Shown piece by piece: positions 8,852 to 17,506 of a stretch of 64,000 nt of DNA (positions within the stretch are counted from its first letter, which is position 1; the number at the start of each line of letters is the position of its first letter). This DNA is from JAZDFP01 sp043801445 (GTDB lineage: Bacteria; Planctomycetota; MHYJ01; JACQXL01), in contig JAZDMB010000012.1 in assembly GCA_043801445.1 (NCBI GenBank), forward strand, positions 1 to 64,000. Direction: 5' to 3'. The translations under genes were made by a program, and so were the position numbers. The notes under the pieces are model-generated. The model was not told the origin of the DNA. It did no database searches and saw only the letters and a program-made list of their open reading frames with translations.

Positions 8852-10204
8852 ATGAAGTCTTTTATTATCTTGTTTATTTTGATAATTTTTATAGCAGTGG
8901 CAGGCTATTTTATTATCAAGTGTTATCATCCTGACTCTTTGATTTCGCCTCCTTTTGAGCAAGACAAACATACTATAGAAAAGCATGTTGCAGATAAGAG
9001 GGATTCTAATCAAACCAATATCCCAAAAAACATTGTAATAACATCTGATTTATCTGACCGAACAACAGCATCTGGTTCATCCTGCAGTTATACTACGGCA
9101 AAAGATTCTACCTCTGTAGAAGATAATTACTTTGATGATCTTCCCACTCGGATCCGGCAGACTGTTCCCGCTTCCGAACGACCGGCAAAGATTAAAGAAT
9201 GCATTCGCCGATTAAAGGAAGAAAAGGCAAAATCACCATCATTCATTGGGGCGTGTGTTACGATTGTTGCACTTGACGCTAAAGAAGCAATCCCTGAATT
9301 AATAAACCTTCTGGATGATGAAGGCAAATGCTATATGGCTATGGTAACCCTTGGCGGGCTCGGCGCTAGAGAAGCAATTCCTAAAATAATGAACCTTCTG
9401 GATGATGAACACGAAGGCCTTACAGCCCTGCAAACCCTTGTCCGGCTTGGCGCCAGAGAGGCAATTCCTAAAATAATGACTTTACTGAATGATAAATATG
9501 CGGAAATACGAGCGGCTGCTGCTCAAAGTCTCAGCACCCTCGGTGCCAAAGAAGCAATTCCTGAAATAATGAACCTGCTGAATGATGAAAGTGGTCAAGT
9601 GCGCCTGGTTGCCGCTTGTGTTCTCGGCGACCTCGGCGTCAAGGAAGTAACAATCCCTGAATTAATAAAACTGCTGAATGATAAAAGTATTTCAGTACGT
9701 CTGTCTGCCGCTTGTGCCCTCGGCGACCTCGGCGCCAAAGATGTAGCAATTCCTGAACTAATAAAACTGCTGAAAACAACTGGAGATATATCTTCCTCTT
9801 TGTACATATCCGCTGCTCGTGCGCTCGGTAGACTTAACGCCAGAGAAGCAATTCCTGAACTAATAAAACTACTGGGTGACGAACGTGGTGATGTACGCCG
9901 GGCAGCCGGTGATGCACTCGGTCAACTTGATGACATAGAGCCAATCCTTGAATCAACAAATCAGCCGATAGATGATGATTCTTTGTGGGCGTATAAAATA
10001 GCATTATCTATTAATCCCAAAGACGCCTCAGCTTATCTTAATATGGGGTGCATTTATGAGGGGAGGTTAGATAACCTTTCCAAGGCACTTTTCTACTATA
10101 CCGAATATCTGGAATTGGCGCCACCAGATGCATGTGAGCGTAAGGATGTGGAACGATGGATTAAGGACTACCACAAACACTTTAATCATTCTCGTTCTAA
10201 GTAA
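8852..10204 (+). CDS. Membrane-anchored HEAT-repeat protein with C-terminal TPR (copy 1)
   Basis: I place the start at the ATG at 8852 (MKSFIILFIL), preceded by AGAGGATGAG, not at 8780 where the frame opens. It has an N-terminal transmembrane anchor (about 3-22) and a low-complexity linker. About seven HEAT/EZ-type repeats of some 31 residues follow, with the signature AKEAIPELIxLLxDE and VRxxAAxxLGxLG, then one or two TPR-like helices (AYLNMGCIYEGRLDNLSKALFYYTEYLELAP). These repeats mediate protein-protein contacts; no catalytic residues are seen. Copy 2 at 11419 is very similar along its length, so the pair is a recent tandem duplication. Partner unknown; the neighbouring surface protein is a reasonable guess. 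Confidence 0.82.
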   Translation: MKSFIILFILIIFIAVAGYFIIKCYHPDSLISPPFEQDKHTIEKHVADKRDSNQTNIPKNIVITSDLSDRTTASGSSCSYTTAKDSTSVEDNYFDDLPTRIRQTVPASERPAKIKECIRRLKEEKAKSPSFIGACVTIVALDAKEAIPELINLLDDEGKCYMAMVTLGGLGAREAIPKIMNLLDDEHEGLTALQTLVRLGAREAIPKIMTLLNDKYAEIRAAAAQSLSTLGAKEAIPEIMNLLNDESGQVRLVAACVLGDLGVKEVTIPELIKLLNDKSISVRLSAACALGDLGAKDVAIPELIKLLKTTGDISSSLYISAARALGRLNAREAIPELIKLLGDERGDVRRAAGDALGQLDDIEPILESTNQPIDDDSLWAYKIALSINPKDASAYLNMGCIYEGRLDNLSKALFYYTEYLELAPPDACERKDVERWIKDYHKHFNHSRSK

Positions 10205-10249
10205 ATGATATCGGCAATTCGAGTGAATTCGGGGGGCTCATCGCAATAA

Positions 10250-10281
10250 CCTGCCCGACTGGACCCGGTCAGGCGGGCAGG
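10250..10281. repeat. Palindromic element, CTGCCCGAC...GTCAGGCGGGCAG
   Basis: A 32-nt hairpin-forming sequence 20 nt upstream of the next gene. The same core occurs inside the coding sequence at 13649-13678 and in the intergenic region at 55478-55504. It may act as a stem-loop at the end of the HEAT gene, but no T-tract follows. Confidence 0.7.
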
Positions 10282-10300
10282 AAAGTAAACGAGGTTGATT

Positions 10301-10996
10301 ATGATAAAGATAAGAATAAAATGGTTAATGCTTATCCTGTTGATATGCGTAATGCTCACGGACTGCGGTAATCTCTCTGACAAAAAAGACAAGGACGACA
10401 GCAGAAGTATCGCACCCCTAACGGGGCAAGGCTCAGTGAAGAAGTCCCGAGAGGGACCGCTTTCCGGTAAACCAACACGAATGGTTTGGTATTATGCTGC
10501 AGGGCCAGATGGGGTCCGGTTCACCGCTGATGATGTGGGTTATTACGATTTCTACACCTATGATGTCCAGGGGAAACTGACACGAGATGTTAGCTATGCT
10601 TATGCAGGGGCAGATGGGATTTGGTTCACCGCAGATGATGAGGGGGTTTACTACAATTCCTACACCTATGATGCCCAGGGGAAACTGACACGAGAGTCTA
10701 GCTATGCCAATGACGGGATAGATGGGAGATGTTTCATTGCAACTGCTGTGATATGTGGCTACGATTCCTACACCTATGATGCCGAGGGGAACCTGACACG
10801 AAAGGTTTTGTATCATGGTGCCGGGCCAGATGGGGTCTTCACTCCAGATGACCTGTTGCCTAGTGGATACTTTTTCTACACCTATGATGCCCAAGGGAGA
10901 CTGACACGAGATGTTGAGTATTGTGATGCAGGGCCAGATGGTGTCTGGTTCACCGCTGATGATGATATGCGGTGGTACTCCTACACCTATGATTAA
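10301..10996 (+). CDS. Putative lipoprotein with YTYDAQGKLTR repeats
   Basis: I choose the ATG at 10301, six bases after GAGG, over the in-frame TTG at 10295. The N-terminus IKWLMLILLICVMLTDCG has the look of a lipobox with the acylated Cys at about residue 23. The body consists of about five repeats of some 30-40 residues. Each has an AGPDGVWFTADD block, which resembles an acidic calcium-binding-like loop, and a YTYDAQGKLTRD block like RHS/YD repeats. It ends abruptly on YSYTYD. It sits between the two copies of the HEAT duplication, so it was either inserted there or carried by the rearrangement. An outer-membrane surface role is inference. Confidence 0.7.
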   Translation: MIKIRIKWLMLILLICVMLTDCGNLSDKKDKDDSRSIAPLTGQGSVKKSREGPLSGKPTRMVWYYAAGPDGVRFTADDVGYYDFYTYDVQGKLTRDVSYAYAGADGIWFTADDEGVYYNSYTYDAQGKLTRESSYANDGIDGRCFIATAVICGYDSYTYDAEGNLTRKVLYHGAGPDGVFTPDDLLPSGYFFYTYDAQGRLTRDVEYCDAGPDGVWFTADDDMRWYSYTYD

Positions 10997-11033
10997 AAAA
11001 ATTCCCGACTTATATTAGTGGGAGGGTCCAATG

Positions 11034-11357
11034 CCACCTGGAACACGTATTGGTATCAATGCCATATGACCTCAAAACAGTTCAATCTCAGCGACTTTTT
11101 CTGCACAGAGTACAGGTCCACTTAGATTTGGATTTTATAATCCAGGACCACCGCCGCGGAGAACAACTGGATTAAGTGATAAGGATCCATCGGACTCAAA
11201 GATAAGCGGTTTGCTACTAACCGACTTCTCAGAAGGAGAAGTATGTGATTTGATTTATATTAAGATAGAGATTATAGATGGGAAAACAATAGATGAGAAA
11301 ACAGGCAAAGGCAAAGTGATATGTGGTAAAAAAATTATGATACATCTTGCAGAATGA
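11034..11357 (+). pseudogene. Degraded copy of the 3' end of the Fn3-like surface protein gene
   Basis: Translation in the frame ending at the TGA at 11355 gives GLSDKDPSDSKISGLLLTDF and CGKKIMIHLAE, closely matching the last 70 residues of the protein ending at 8790. Similarity continues upstream (TRIGINAI, stop, PQNSSISATFSA against the matching stretch there), but an in-frame TGA at 11067 breaks it and no start is seen. This marks the left part of a tandem duplication that also copied the HEAT gene. An 8-codon insertion (DEKTGKGK region) distinguishes it from the parent. Confidence 0.85.
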
Positions 11358-11418
11358 CCGACAAAACAAGAATATCTTGTTTAATCTGGCGGTGAAATCG
11401 AATGAGGTAAAGGATGAT

Positions 11419-12768
11419 ATGAAGTCTTTTATTATCTTGTCTATTTTGATAATCTTTATAGTAGTGGCAGGCTATTTTATTATCAAGTGTTATCATCCTG
11501 ACTCTTTGGTTTCGCCTCCTTCTAAGCAAGACAAACATACTATAGAAAAACATGTTACAGATAAGAGGGATTCTAATCAAACCAATATCCCCAAAAACAT
11601 TGTAATAACATCTGATTTATCTAATCAAACAATAGCATCTGGTTCATCCTGCAGTTATACCACTGCAAAAGATAAGAACTACTCTGAACTTGCCGAACGG
11701 CTCCGGCAGACTGTTCCTGATTCCGAACGACCAGTGAAGATTAAAGAATTCATTCGCCAATTAAAAGAAGCAAAGGCACAATCACCACTATTCATTGGGG
11801 CGTGTGTTATGATTCGCGCACTTGACGCTAAAGAAGCAATCCCTGAATTAATAAACCTTCTGGATGATGAAGACAAATGCTATATGGCCATGGTAACCCT
11901 TGGTGGGCTTGGCGCCAAAGAGGCAATCCCTAAAATAATAAACCTTCTGGATGATGAACGCGAAGGCCTTACAGCCACAAGAGTTCTTGGTGAACTCGGC
12001 GCCAAAGAGGCAATTCCTAAATTAATGAATCTGCTGAATCATAAATATGAGGAAATGCGTGTGGCTGCTGTTCAAACTCTCAGCAAACTTGGCGCCAAAG
12101 AGGCAATCCCTGAATTAACAAATCTGCTGAATGATGAAAGTGGTCAAGTGCGTCTGACTGCCGCTTGTGCTCTCGACAACCTCGGCGTCAGAGATGTAGC
12201 AATCCCTGAAATAACAAAACTACTGAATGATGAAAGTATTTCAGTGCTACTGTCTGCCGCTTGCGCCCTCGGCGACCTTGGCGCCAAAGATGTAGCAATC
12301 ACTGAACTAATAAAACTGCTGAAAACTGGAAAGCTCGCGCCGCCCGTCGCGTCCGTCTTCCGCGCATCCGCCGCTCGTTCACTCGGCAGATTTGACGCCA
12401 GAGAATCAATCCCGGAACTAATAAAACTACTGGATGATGAAGCTTGGGAGGTACGCCAGGCAGCTGGTGATGCACTCGGAGAACTTGATGATAAAGAGAT
12501 AATCACTGACCCTAAACCAACGGAACCACTGAGAGATAAAGATTCTTTGTGGGCGTGTAAAATAGCATTGGCTATTAATCCCAAAGATGCCTTAGCTTAT
12601 CTTTATATGGGAGTTATTTATCACGATAGATTCGATAACCCTTCCAAGGCAATTTTCTACTATACCAAATATCTGGAATTGGCGTCACCAGATGCACGTG
12701 AGCGTGAGGATGTGGATCGAGGGATTAAGGACTGCAACAAACGCATTAATCATTCTCGTTCTAAGTAA
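11419..12768 (+). CDS. Membrane-anchored HEAT-repeat protein with C-terminal TPR (copy 2)
   Basis: Paralogue of the protein at 8852, aligned from the first residue (MKSFIILSILIIFIVVAGYF). The ATG at 11419 is preceded by AAAGGATGAT. It has the same N-terminal anchor, linker beginning YHPDSLVSPP, HEAT/EZ repeats AKEAIPELxNLLxDE and TPR-like end (AYLYMGVIYHDRFDNPSKAIFYYTKYLELA). Differences include a shorter linker (SELAERLRQ replaces DDLPTRIRQ) and a GKLAPPVASVFR insertion in the penultimate repeat. Both copies are open along their whole length, so both are probably expressed. A scaffold role for protein binding is the most that can be said. Confidence 0.82.
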   Translation: MKSFIILSILIIFIVVAGYFIIKCYHPDSLVSPPSKQDKHTIEKHVTDKRDSNQTNIPKNIVITSDLSNQTIASGSSCSYTTAKDKNYSELAERLRQTVPDSERPVKIKEFIRQLKEAKAQSPLFIGACVMIRALDAKEAIPELINLLDDEDKCYMAMVTLGGLGAKEAIPKIINLLDDEREGLTATRVLGELGAKEAIPKLMNLLNHKYEEMRVAAVQTLSKLGAKEAIPELTNLLNDESGQVRLTAACALDNLGVRDVAIPEITKLLNDESISVLLSAACALGDLGAKDVAITELIKLLKTGKLAPPVASVFRASAARSLGRFDARESIPELIKLLDDEAWEVRQAAGDALGELDDKEIITDPKPTEPLRDKDSLWACKIALAINPKDALAYLYMGVIYHDRFDNPSKAIFYYTKYLELASPDAREREDVDRGIKDCNKRINHSRSK

Positions 12769-12869
12769 ATGATATCGGTGTACCTGCGACACACATCTGA
12801 ACAAGCCAAAAATACCCAAAAACTAACGGGAAATTAATCAACAAAGGATGAATAAGTATCCCAAGGGAT

Positions 12870-13141
12870 GACTGGCTTGTTCCAAGGGACGAAGGGTTTG
12901 TACTCAAGAACAGCTGAGTTGTACCAAGGAATAATTGGGCTGTTCCAAAGAACGAACGGTTTGTACTGAGGGACGAAGGGTTTGTACTGAAGAACGACTG
13001 AGTTGTACCAAGGAACAATTGGACTGTTCCAAGGAACGACCGGCTTGTACTGAAGAACGAACGCTGGTACTCAAGAACGAATGGCTTGTACTGAGGAACG
13101 AAGGGTTCATCCCTAGGGCTGAACGGTTTAGACTCAGGGAT
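12870..13141. repeat. Tandem array of 21-nt units (array 1, 13 units)
   Basis: Aligning by eye gives 13 consecutive units, twelve of exactly 21 nt and one of 20. The consensus is close to gaacggcttgtactgaagaac. Units vary in an ordered way: TTGTACC-type and TGTTCC-type units tend to alternate in the first part. Because 21 is a multiple of three and few units have stops, open frames appear on both strands (for example 12935-13147 plus, heptads of CTEERxx type), but none has a good ribosome-binding site. The unit resembles that of array 2 read on the other strand. Confidence 0.85.
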
Positions 13142-13245
13142 ATCTGAGATGTCCTTGTAAAGTTCTAATCAGTGCTATGGCGGTCCCTGACGGAACTGCT
13201 TCAGTGAACCTCGCCCCGTTAGCGGTGGCTTTTACAAGGTTTTCC

Positions 13246-13273
13246 TTGACACAGACTGTTTTTTGATTATAAT
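13246..13273 (+). promoter_or_regulatory. Near-consensus sigma70-like promoter
   Basis: TTGACA at 13246-13251, 16-nt spacer, TATAAT at 13268-13273. The first good gene downstream starts at 13496, implying a leader of about 215 nt containing the stem-loop at 13362-13398 and inverted arms of an ACACAGA-type repeat (13303-13330 and 13418-13438). Confidence 0.65.
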
Positions 13274-13302
13274 AATTAATTAGACGAAGCAAGAAAACTT
13301 CG

Positions 13303-13438
13303 TAACCACAGACAAACACAGATTGACACAGATAATTGACGATATTTTATAAGGAATCCATTAGACCAAGATTAATCCTTTCTTGTATTCTTGGTCTCTT
13401 TATAGACATATCGTATTGCTCTGTGAACTCTGTGGCTA
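13303..13438. repeat. Inverted ACCACAGA-type repeat with internal hairpin in the 13496 leader
   Basis: The left arm accacagacaaacacagat pairs with a right arm ctctgtgaactctgtggct. Inside is a 9-bp stem, agaccaaga...tcttggtct (13362-13398). Similar single arms occur at 15683-15712 and 63329-63350. These look like dispersed miniature repeats rather than gene-specific control sites. Confidence 0.6.
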
Positions 13439-13495
13439 ATTTTTACCTGTGCCCGTAGGGTATACTTTCCTATACCTTAAAAAAAGGAGTAGTTT

Positions 13496-15661
13496 ATGAT
13501 TAACATACTGAAAGGTATCAGCGGATTTATTATAATAGCCATCGTGATAGCATTGGGGTTCGGTATTGTCCGGGCAGTTCCGGTCGGTAAGGAAACGCCA
13601 AAGCAGGAGAAAGCTACACCGGTACAGAGCGAGACCAAAGAAAAAACACCTGCCCGACTGGACACCCAGTCAGGCGGGAAAGAGGAACAAACTCCCCGCG
13701 AAAAGGAAATATGGATTTATAAACTGATTCATAAACTGGAGACTTCGCAAGACCTGTGGGTCAAAGTGGAGGCGGTAAAAAAACTGGGCGAGTTAAAAGA
13801 CCCCAAGGTAATCACGGCACTTGCCAGAGCGCTCAATGACGAAAGTGTTGATATCTGTGTGGAAGCGCTGCGCGCCCTAAAGAAAATAGGCGATGCCGAA
13901 TCGCTCAAACTACTTATGACCGGCACCGTCATCTACGATATGCAGTCACTCCGTTTCTATGCCCTTGAAGCAGCCCTGGCTATCGACCCGGTAAAAACCC
14001 GGGAATTCCTTAAAGCCAATTTCAAAAGCGTATTTCCTAATGTCCGCAATAATGCCGCTGAATCACTGGCGAATCTGGTCACTCTCACCAATAAAAGAGA
14101 CAAGGAATCTATCGAACAATTAGTGAGTCTTTTAAGCCATGAACCGAATAAAGACAATCGTGAAAAAATAGCAGAATCACTAAATCTCATTACTCAGGCT
14201 GAACTGACCTCTGCAGAACCCAAAGACTGGCAGGAGTGGTGGCACAAGAATAAAAAAACCATGAGCGAAAATATAAAAACCAAAGAAGTGATTACAGGGA
14301 CGGAAAAACCGGAAACAAAACCGAGCCCTGAAAAAAAAGCCAAAGCCATTAAACAGAAAAAAGCGCAGGATGAATTTGATGCGTTCAAAGACAAGACAAT
14401 CCTGGACAGAAATCCCGACGACCCGACCAAATCCTATTTCGCAGGCCGTTCTGAGGAAGGTAAAACGCTCTCAGTAGCCGCATTTGCCAACGGTGACAGC
14501 CGCGTCCTGAAACTGGTGGAAGACGCCCTTAACTGGCTGCAGCGTCACCAGGAAAAAGAAGGATTCTGGGACTATAACGGCTATGTTAAACACTGCCATT
14601 CCAGTCCGCCAGGGGCAGATATATCTCCGGCACAGGGTAACCCGCCGGAGGTGGGTCTGCCTCAGGCACAGGGCAGCAAGGAAAAAACTGCATCCGACAA
14701 GAAGAAGACTGCATCCGATAAAACAGACGATACCACCGAGATTAAAGGTGATTATGACGTAGCCGTAACAGGCTTGGCATTACTGGCATTCCTCGGAGCC
14801 GGACATACTCATATGCCGGGCCAGAAAGTCGGATTACCGGCCGGCGGAAAATATAAACCTACTGTAGAACGCGGACTGCACTGGCTGGTTTCCAATCAGA
14901 ACGGCGACGGCAGTTTCCGCAATCCAGTCACAGGCGGTGTCGGCAACAAGGTCAATATGTTTGAACAGGCGATGGCAACACTGGCGATATCCGAGGCATA
15001 CGGCATGACCGGCGACGAAACGCTGAAAGTCCCGGCGCAGAAGGCGATGAGCTTTATCAATTATGCCAAGAACCCGGGCAAGGGCTGGCGTTATACGCCT
15101 AATTGCAGCGATAACGATACCTCTGTTGTCGGCTGGCAGGTCTTTGCACTGAAATCAGGCAAGGTTTCAGGTCTGGACATAAACCGCAACGATTTCGTTG
15201 ACGCATCCAAATGGCTGGATGATATGACTAATTTAGAAACTGCCCGGGTCGGTTATAACAAAAAAGGAACCGGCTCTACTGCCATTACTTCTATCGGCAT
15301 TATCTGCAAGATGCTTCTGGGCTGGCGTAATGATTCGCCCATTTTACAAAAGGGAGCGGAAATCGTCCTTAAGGATGACTCTTACCAGGGCGAGACACAG
15401 GATTTCTATCATATCTACCAGACCTCTCTGGCGATGTTCCAGATGGGCGGACGCTACTGGGAAAACTGGAATAGCCAGATGACAAATTTCCTGGGTAATG
15501 CAGCCGTCAAAGAAGGCTGTGAACACGGCAGTTGGTCTGCCCGGATTGAGAAATGGTCTAAAAGCAGGGTTTACACCACAGCACTTGGCGCACTGTCGCT
15601 GGAAATCTATTACCGATACCTGCCATTTGCCAGAACTGAAAAGTCAGAACAGCCGATGTAG
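13496..15661 (+). CDS. HEAT-repeat plus prenyltransferase/squalene-oxidase-repeat protein
   Basis: A 721-aa protein preceded by AAAAAAGGAGTAGTTT and starting with a transmembrane or signal segment (about 8-24). Residues about 70-250 are HEAT repeats (VKAEAVKKLGELKDPKVITALARALNDES type). A charged linker follows. From about residue 320 to the end is an alpha/alpha-barrel like the prenyltransferase/squalene oxidase repeat family, with ALNWLQRHQEKEGFW, GLHWLVSNQNGDGSFR, and TALGALSLEIYYRYLPF. The acidic DxDD motif of squalene-hopene cyclases is not evident, so an enzyme role is not supported. Such fusions are common in Planctomycetota. Two palindromic elements are embedded in frame (13649-13678 giving PARLDTQSGGK; 14611-14729 giving KTASD peptides), both in linkers. 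Confidence 0.8.
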   Translation: MINILKGISGFIIIAIVIALGFGIVRAVPVGKETPKQEKATPVQSETKEKTPARLDTQSGGKEEQTPREKEIWIYKLIHKLETSQDLWVKVEAVKKLGELKDPKVITALARALNDESVDICVEALRALKKIGDAESLKLLMTGTVIYDMQSLRFYALEAALAIDPVKTREFLKANFKSVFPNVRNNAAESLANLVTLTNKRDKESIEQLVSLLSHEPNKDNREKIAESLNLITQAELTSAEPKDWQEWWHKNKKTMSENIKTKEVITGTEKPETKPSPEKKAKAIKQKKAQDEFDAFKDKTILDRNPDDPTKSYFAGRSEEGKTLSVAAFANGDSRVLKLVEDALNWLQRHQEKEGFWDYNGYVKHCHSSPPGADISPAQGNPPEVGLPQAQGSKEKTASDKKKTASDKTDDTTEIKGDYDVAVTGLALLAFLGAGHTHMPGQKVGLPAGGKYKPTVERGLHWLVSNQNGDGSFRNPVTGGVGNKVNMFEQAMATLAISEAYGMTGDETLKVPAQKAMSFINYAKNPGKGWRYTPNCSDNDTSVVGWQVFALKSGKVSGLDINRNDFVDASKWLDDMTNLETARVGYNKKGTGSTAITSIGIICKMLLGWRNDSPILQKGAEIVLKDDSYQGETQDFYHIYQTSLAMFQMGGRYWENWNSQMTNFLGNAAVKEGCEHGSWSARIEKWSKSRVYTTALGALSLEIYYRYLPFARTEKSEQPM
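13649..13678. repeat. In-frame palindromic element in the HEAT/squalene-cyclase-like gene
   Basis: Core cctgcccgactggac...cagtcaggcggg, the same as at 10250 and 55478. It encodes PARLDTQSGG in the flexible region between the membrane anchor and the first HEAT repeat. Confidence 0.7.
14611..14729. repeat. In-frame G+C-rich palindromic element (KTASD family), tandem partial copies
   Basis: A degenerate first copy (ccgccaggggcagat...cggcacaggg, 14617-14638) precedes a good one (cccgccggaggtgggtctgc, 14641 on). The unit gcaaggaaaaaactgcatcc is followed by a second gaagaagactgcatccgata. The encoded peptide includes GLPQAQGSKEKTASDKKKTA, inserted between the barrel's first helices. The frame is the same as in the amidase gene copy at 27463. 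Confidence 0.8.
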
Positions 15662-15709
15662 CTGTTATATACCAGCAGGCTTTCTCTGTGTACTCTGTGT
15701 CTCTGTGGC

Positions 15710-16711
15710 TTATCCCCTCAACACGACCACATCAAATGTATTATCCGCTATAGCCGGCTGGTTTAGTAAGATTGAAACACCTGTGCCTTGCGGTAACCCA
15801 GGTAACAGGAATAGTTGCCTGATTAACTGGTCTTGATTCGTGGGAATAGAGTAACCTAAAATCACACCGCCATTCAAATCCGGGTCTCCCAAAGGCGGAT
15901 ATAACCCGCCTACTTGTAATGCTGGAATTGTGATGCTGACAATCTTATAACTTAATTTAGTTTTCGATACCGCGCCATCGGCAATTTCACCTGTTGCAAC
16001 AGGAGGGACTAACGGCCTCACCGCTCCACCCGGAACAAAAGACAATTTCTCCGGTGTTACTGCACCGTTACTAATCTTGGCGGTCTCTACTGCGTTCGTG
16101 GCAAGTTTAGCAGCAGTAACTGCGCTGGATGCAATCTTCTGAGCGATTATTGAAGCATCGGCAATCTCATCAGTCGCAACCGGTGGCGTTATCGGGCGGA
16201 CAATAGACGGCGGAACAAAAGACAATTTCGCCGGAGTTACCGAGCCATTGGCTATCTTCTCCGTTGTAACCGCACCATTCGCTAACCGAGCACTGCTAAC
16301 TGCCCCAGATGCAATCTTCGCACTCGTTACTGCGCTGGTGGCAATCTTCTCGGTCGTTACTGCGCCATTGATTATCTTCTCGGTGATAACGGTATTCGGT
16401 TGTAGGTGAGCGGTGCTAATTGCGCCATTCGCTAGTCGCTCACCGCTAACCGCTCCAGGGGCAATCTTCAGTGTTGTTACTGCGCCGGTGGCGATTTTCT
16501 CAGTTGTGACACATGCATCCTTTAACCGGGAACTGCTTACCTGTTTCTCGCCGATTTTATCACGGGTCACCGCTCCATTAGCAATCTTTTCGGTAGTTAC
16601 ACTTGCAACCTGTAACTTAGAACTTGAAACCTGCAACTCGCCTATTTTAGGCGCTGTCACCGCGCCGTTAGCAATATGCTCGGTCTTTACCTCATTCGGT
16701 AATAATGACAT
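15710..16711 (-). CDS. Fibre-like protein of GAVTTEKIA-type repeats (cassette copy 1, gene B)
   Basis: A 333-aa protein. Its first 215 residues are about 20 short repeats of roughly 10-14 residues (IANGAVTTEKIANGAV, with KIGELQVSSSKL variants), a pattern seen in phage tail-fibre and other trimeric beta-structured fibres. The C-terminal 100 residues are a non-repetitive cap (SYKIVSITIPALQVGGLYPP to NQPAIADNTFDVVVL). That cap is almost identical in the paralogue at 62446. The start follows GAAAGGTATATT. There is no signal peptide, which fits a fibre assembled in the cytoplasm as well as an unrecognised export route. No other phage structural genes are nearby. Receptor or surface binding is inference. 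Confidence 0.75.
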   Translation of the reverse strand: MSLLPNEVKTEHIANGAVTAPKIGELQVSSSKLQVASVTTEKIANGAVTRDKIGEKQVSSSRLKDACVTTEKIATGAVTTLKIAPGAVSGERLANGAISTAHLQPNTVITEKIINGAVTTEKIATSAVTSAKIASGAVSSARLANGAVTTEKIANGSVTPAKLSFVPPSIVRPITPPVATDEIADASIIAQKIASSAVTAAKLATNAVETAKISNGAVTPEKLSFVPGGAVRPLVPPVATGEIADGAVSKTKLSYKIVSITIPALQVGGLYPPLGDPDLNGGVILGYSIPTNQDQLIRQLFLLPGLPQGTGVSILLNQPAIADNTFDVVVLRG

Positions 16712-16723
16712 AATATACCTTTC

Positions 16724-16771
16724 AAATCCCCCTCTTCTCCCCCTTTGATAAAGGGGGATGAAGGGGGATTT
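16724..16771. repeat. AATCCCCC...GGGGGATT hairpin between cassette genes A and B (copy 1)
   Basis: Nested inverted repeat aaatccccctcttctccccc, TTTGATAAA loop region, then the complementary G-rich arm. The same hairpin occupies the same position between genes A and B in the second cassette (62360-62405). It may slow polymerase or cap mRNA ends, or be a passenger repeat. Confidence 0.8.
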
Positions 16772-16786
16772 ATCTATTCGTTTTAA

Positions 16787-17446
16787 CTATGGACTGACCG
16801 TGCATTTGGCGGTTTCGCTGAACGGACCCGTGCGTATCTTCTTATCAAACCACTGCGCCCGGTATTCCACATTAGTCGGCTCGGTTATTGCCAGATTGTG
16901 TAAATAGGGGCTGTTGGTGTCATCCGCCACGAATGTCCACGGCCCGCTTTCTATCCGATACGAGATTCTTGCACCGGCAATGTCAGCCGGCTTGGCATTG
17001 CGTTTCTCATTGGACGGGTTAACGCCGAAATGAACCGTCACCTGTCCGCGCTGTTTCCAGTCCAGAATCAGGTTAGGTGGCGCCAGATTCAGCACATAGT
17101 CCGGCGGAATCGGGGTCGGTTCCCTATCCGGCACGGTAATTGCCAGAATTTCGCGGTTTGCGTCGGTCATCCCCGGATGTTTCTGGAGCATCCCTGCCAC
17201 AGCCCTGACCGCATCTTTAGCAGCATCACGCAATTCATCCTTGTTTTCTGCGGCTGATTGGGCGGTATTTTGTGCCGTCTGGAGCGCCACATAACCAATC
17301 AGCCAATCATCATAGGCATCGGTTACTGCGGTAATCAAAGCCGGGGCAATCCCCAGCGGAGTCGCAATCACACTGATATTAGTGCTGAAATTACGAAGCC
17401 ATTCGTCAAACTGGGCGTCCACCCTTGGTATATAATCTCTTGCCAT
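16787..17446 (-). CDS. Conserved cassette protein with C-terminal Fn3-like domain (copy 1, gene A)
   Basis: A 219-aa protein opening MARDYIPRVDAQFDEWLRNF, behind a strong ribosome-binding site AGGAGGTGAAAT. The first 120 residues are predicted helical, with an Ala-rich stretch (AAENKDELRDAAKDAVRAVA). The end is a beta-sandwich that reads like an Fn3 domain (VTVHFGVNPS through YRAQWFDKKIRTGPFSETAKCTV). The paralogue at 61652 shares the same layout (DADFELWQVNF; YKAQWFDRRKRLGPFG). No signal peptide. It precedes gene B in both copies, so the two probably act together. Function unknown. Confidence 0.75.
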   Translation of the reverse strand: MARDYIPRVDAQFDEWLRNFSTNISVIATPLGIAPALITAVTDAYDDWLIGYVALQTAQNTAQSAAENKDELRDAAKDAVRAVAGMLQKHPGMTDANREILAITVPDREPTPIPPDYVLNLAPPNLILDWKQRGQVTVHFGVNPSNEKRNAKPADIAGARISYRIESGPWTFVADDTNSPYLHNLAITEPTNVEYRAQWFDKKIRTGPFSETAKCTVSP

Positions 17447-17506
17447 ATTTCACCTCCTACTTTACCATAAGTTATTACAGTTACAGTTGTTATGCAAATT
17501 ATCCGG

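Noticed and set aside
10433..10894. Minus-strand ORF of 153 aa
   Set aside because: Antisense to the repeat lipoprotein; repeats of 3n length keep several frames open.
11067..11069. In-frame TGA as a selenocysteine codon
   Set aside because: It lies in a fragment without a start and where the parental copy has a lysine codon region; decay is simpler, despite a selenium-type cluster elsewhere.
12144..12584. Minus-strand ORF of 146 aa
   Set aside because: Antisense to HEAT copy 2, explained by its repeat periodicity.
12870..13141. CRISPR array
   Set aside because: Units are 21-nt contiguous tandem repeats with no spacers between them; no cas genes in the window. The same holds for arrays at 17507 and 61271.
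15710..17446. Prophage tail module
   Set aside because: Repeat fibre resembles tail fibres, but no terminase, capsid, portal, baseplate or integrase genes were seen around either cassette.
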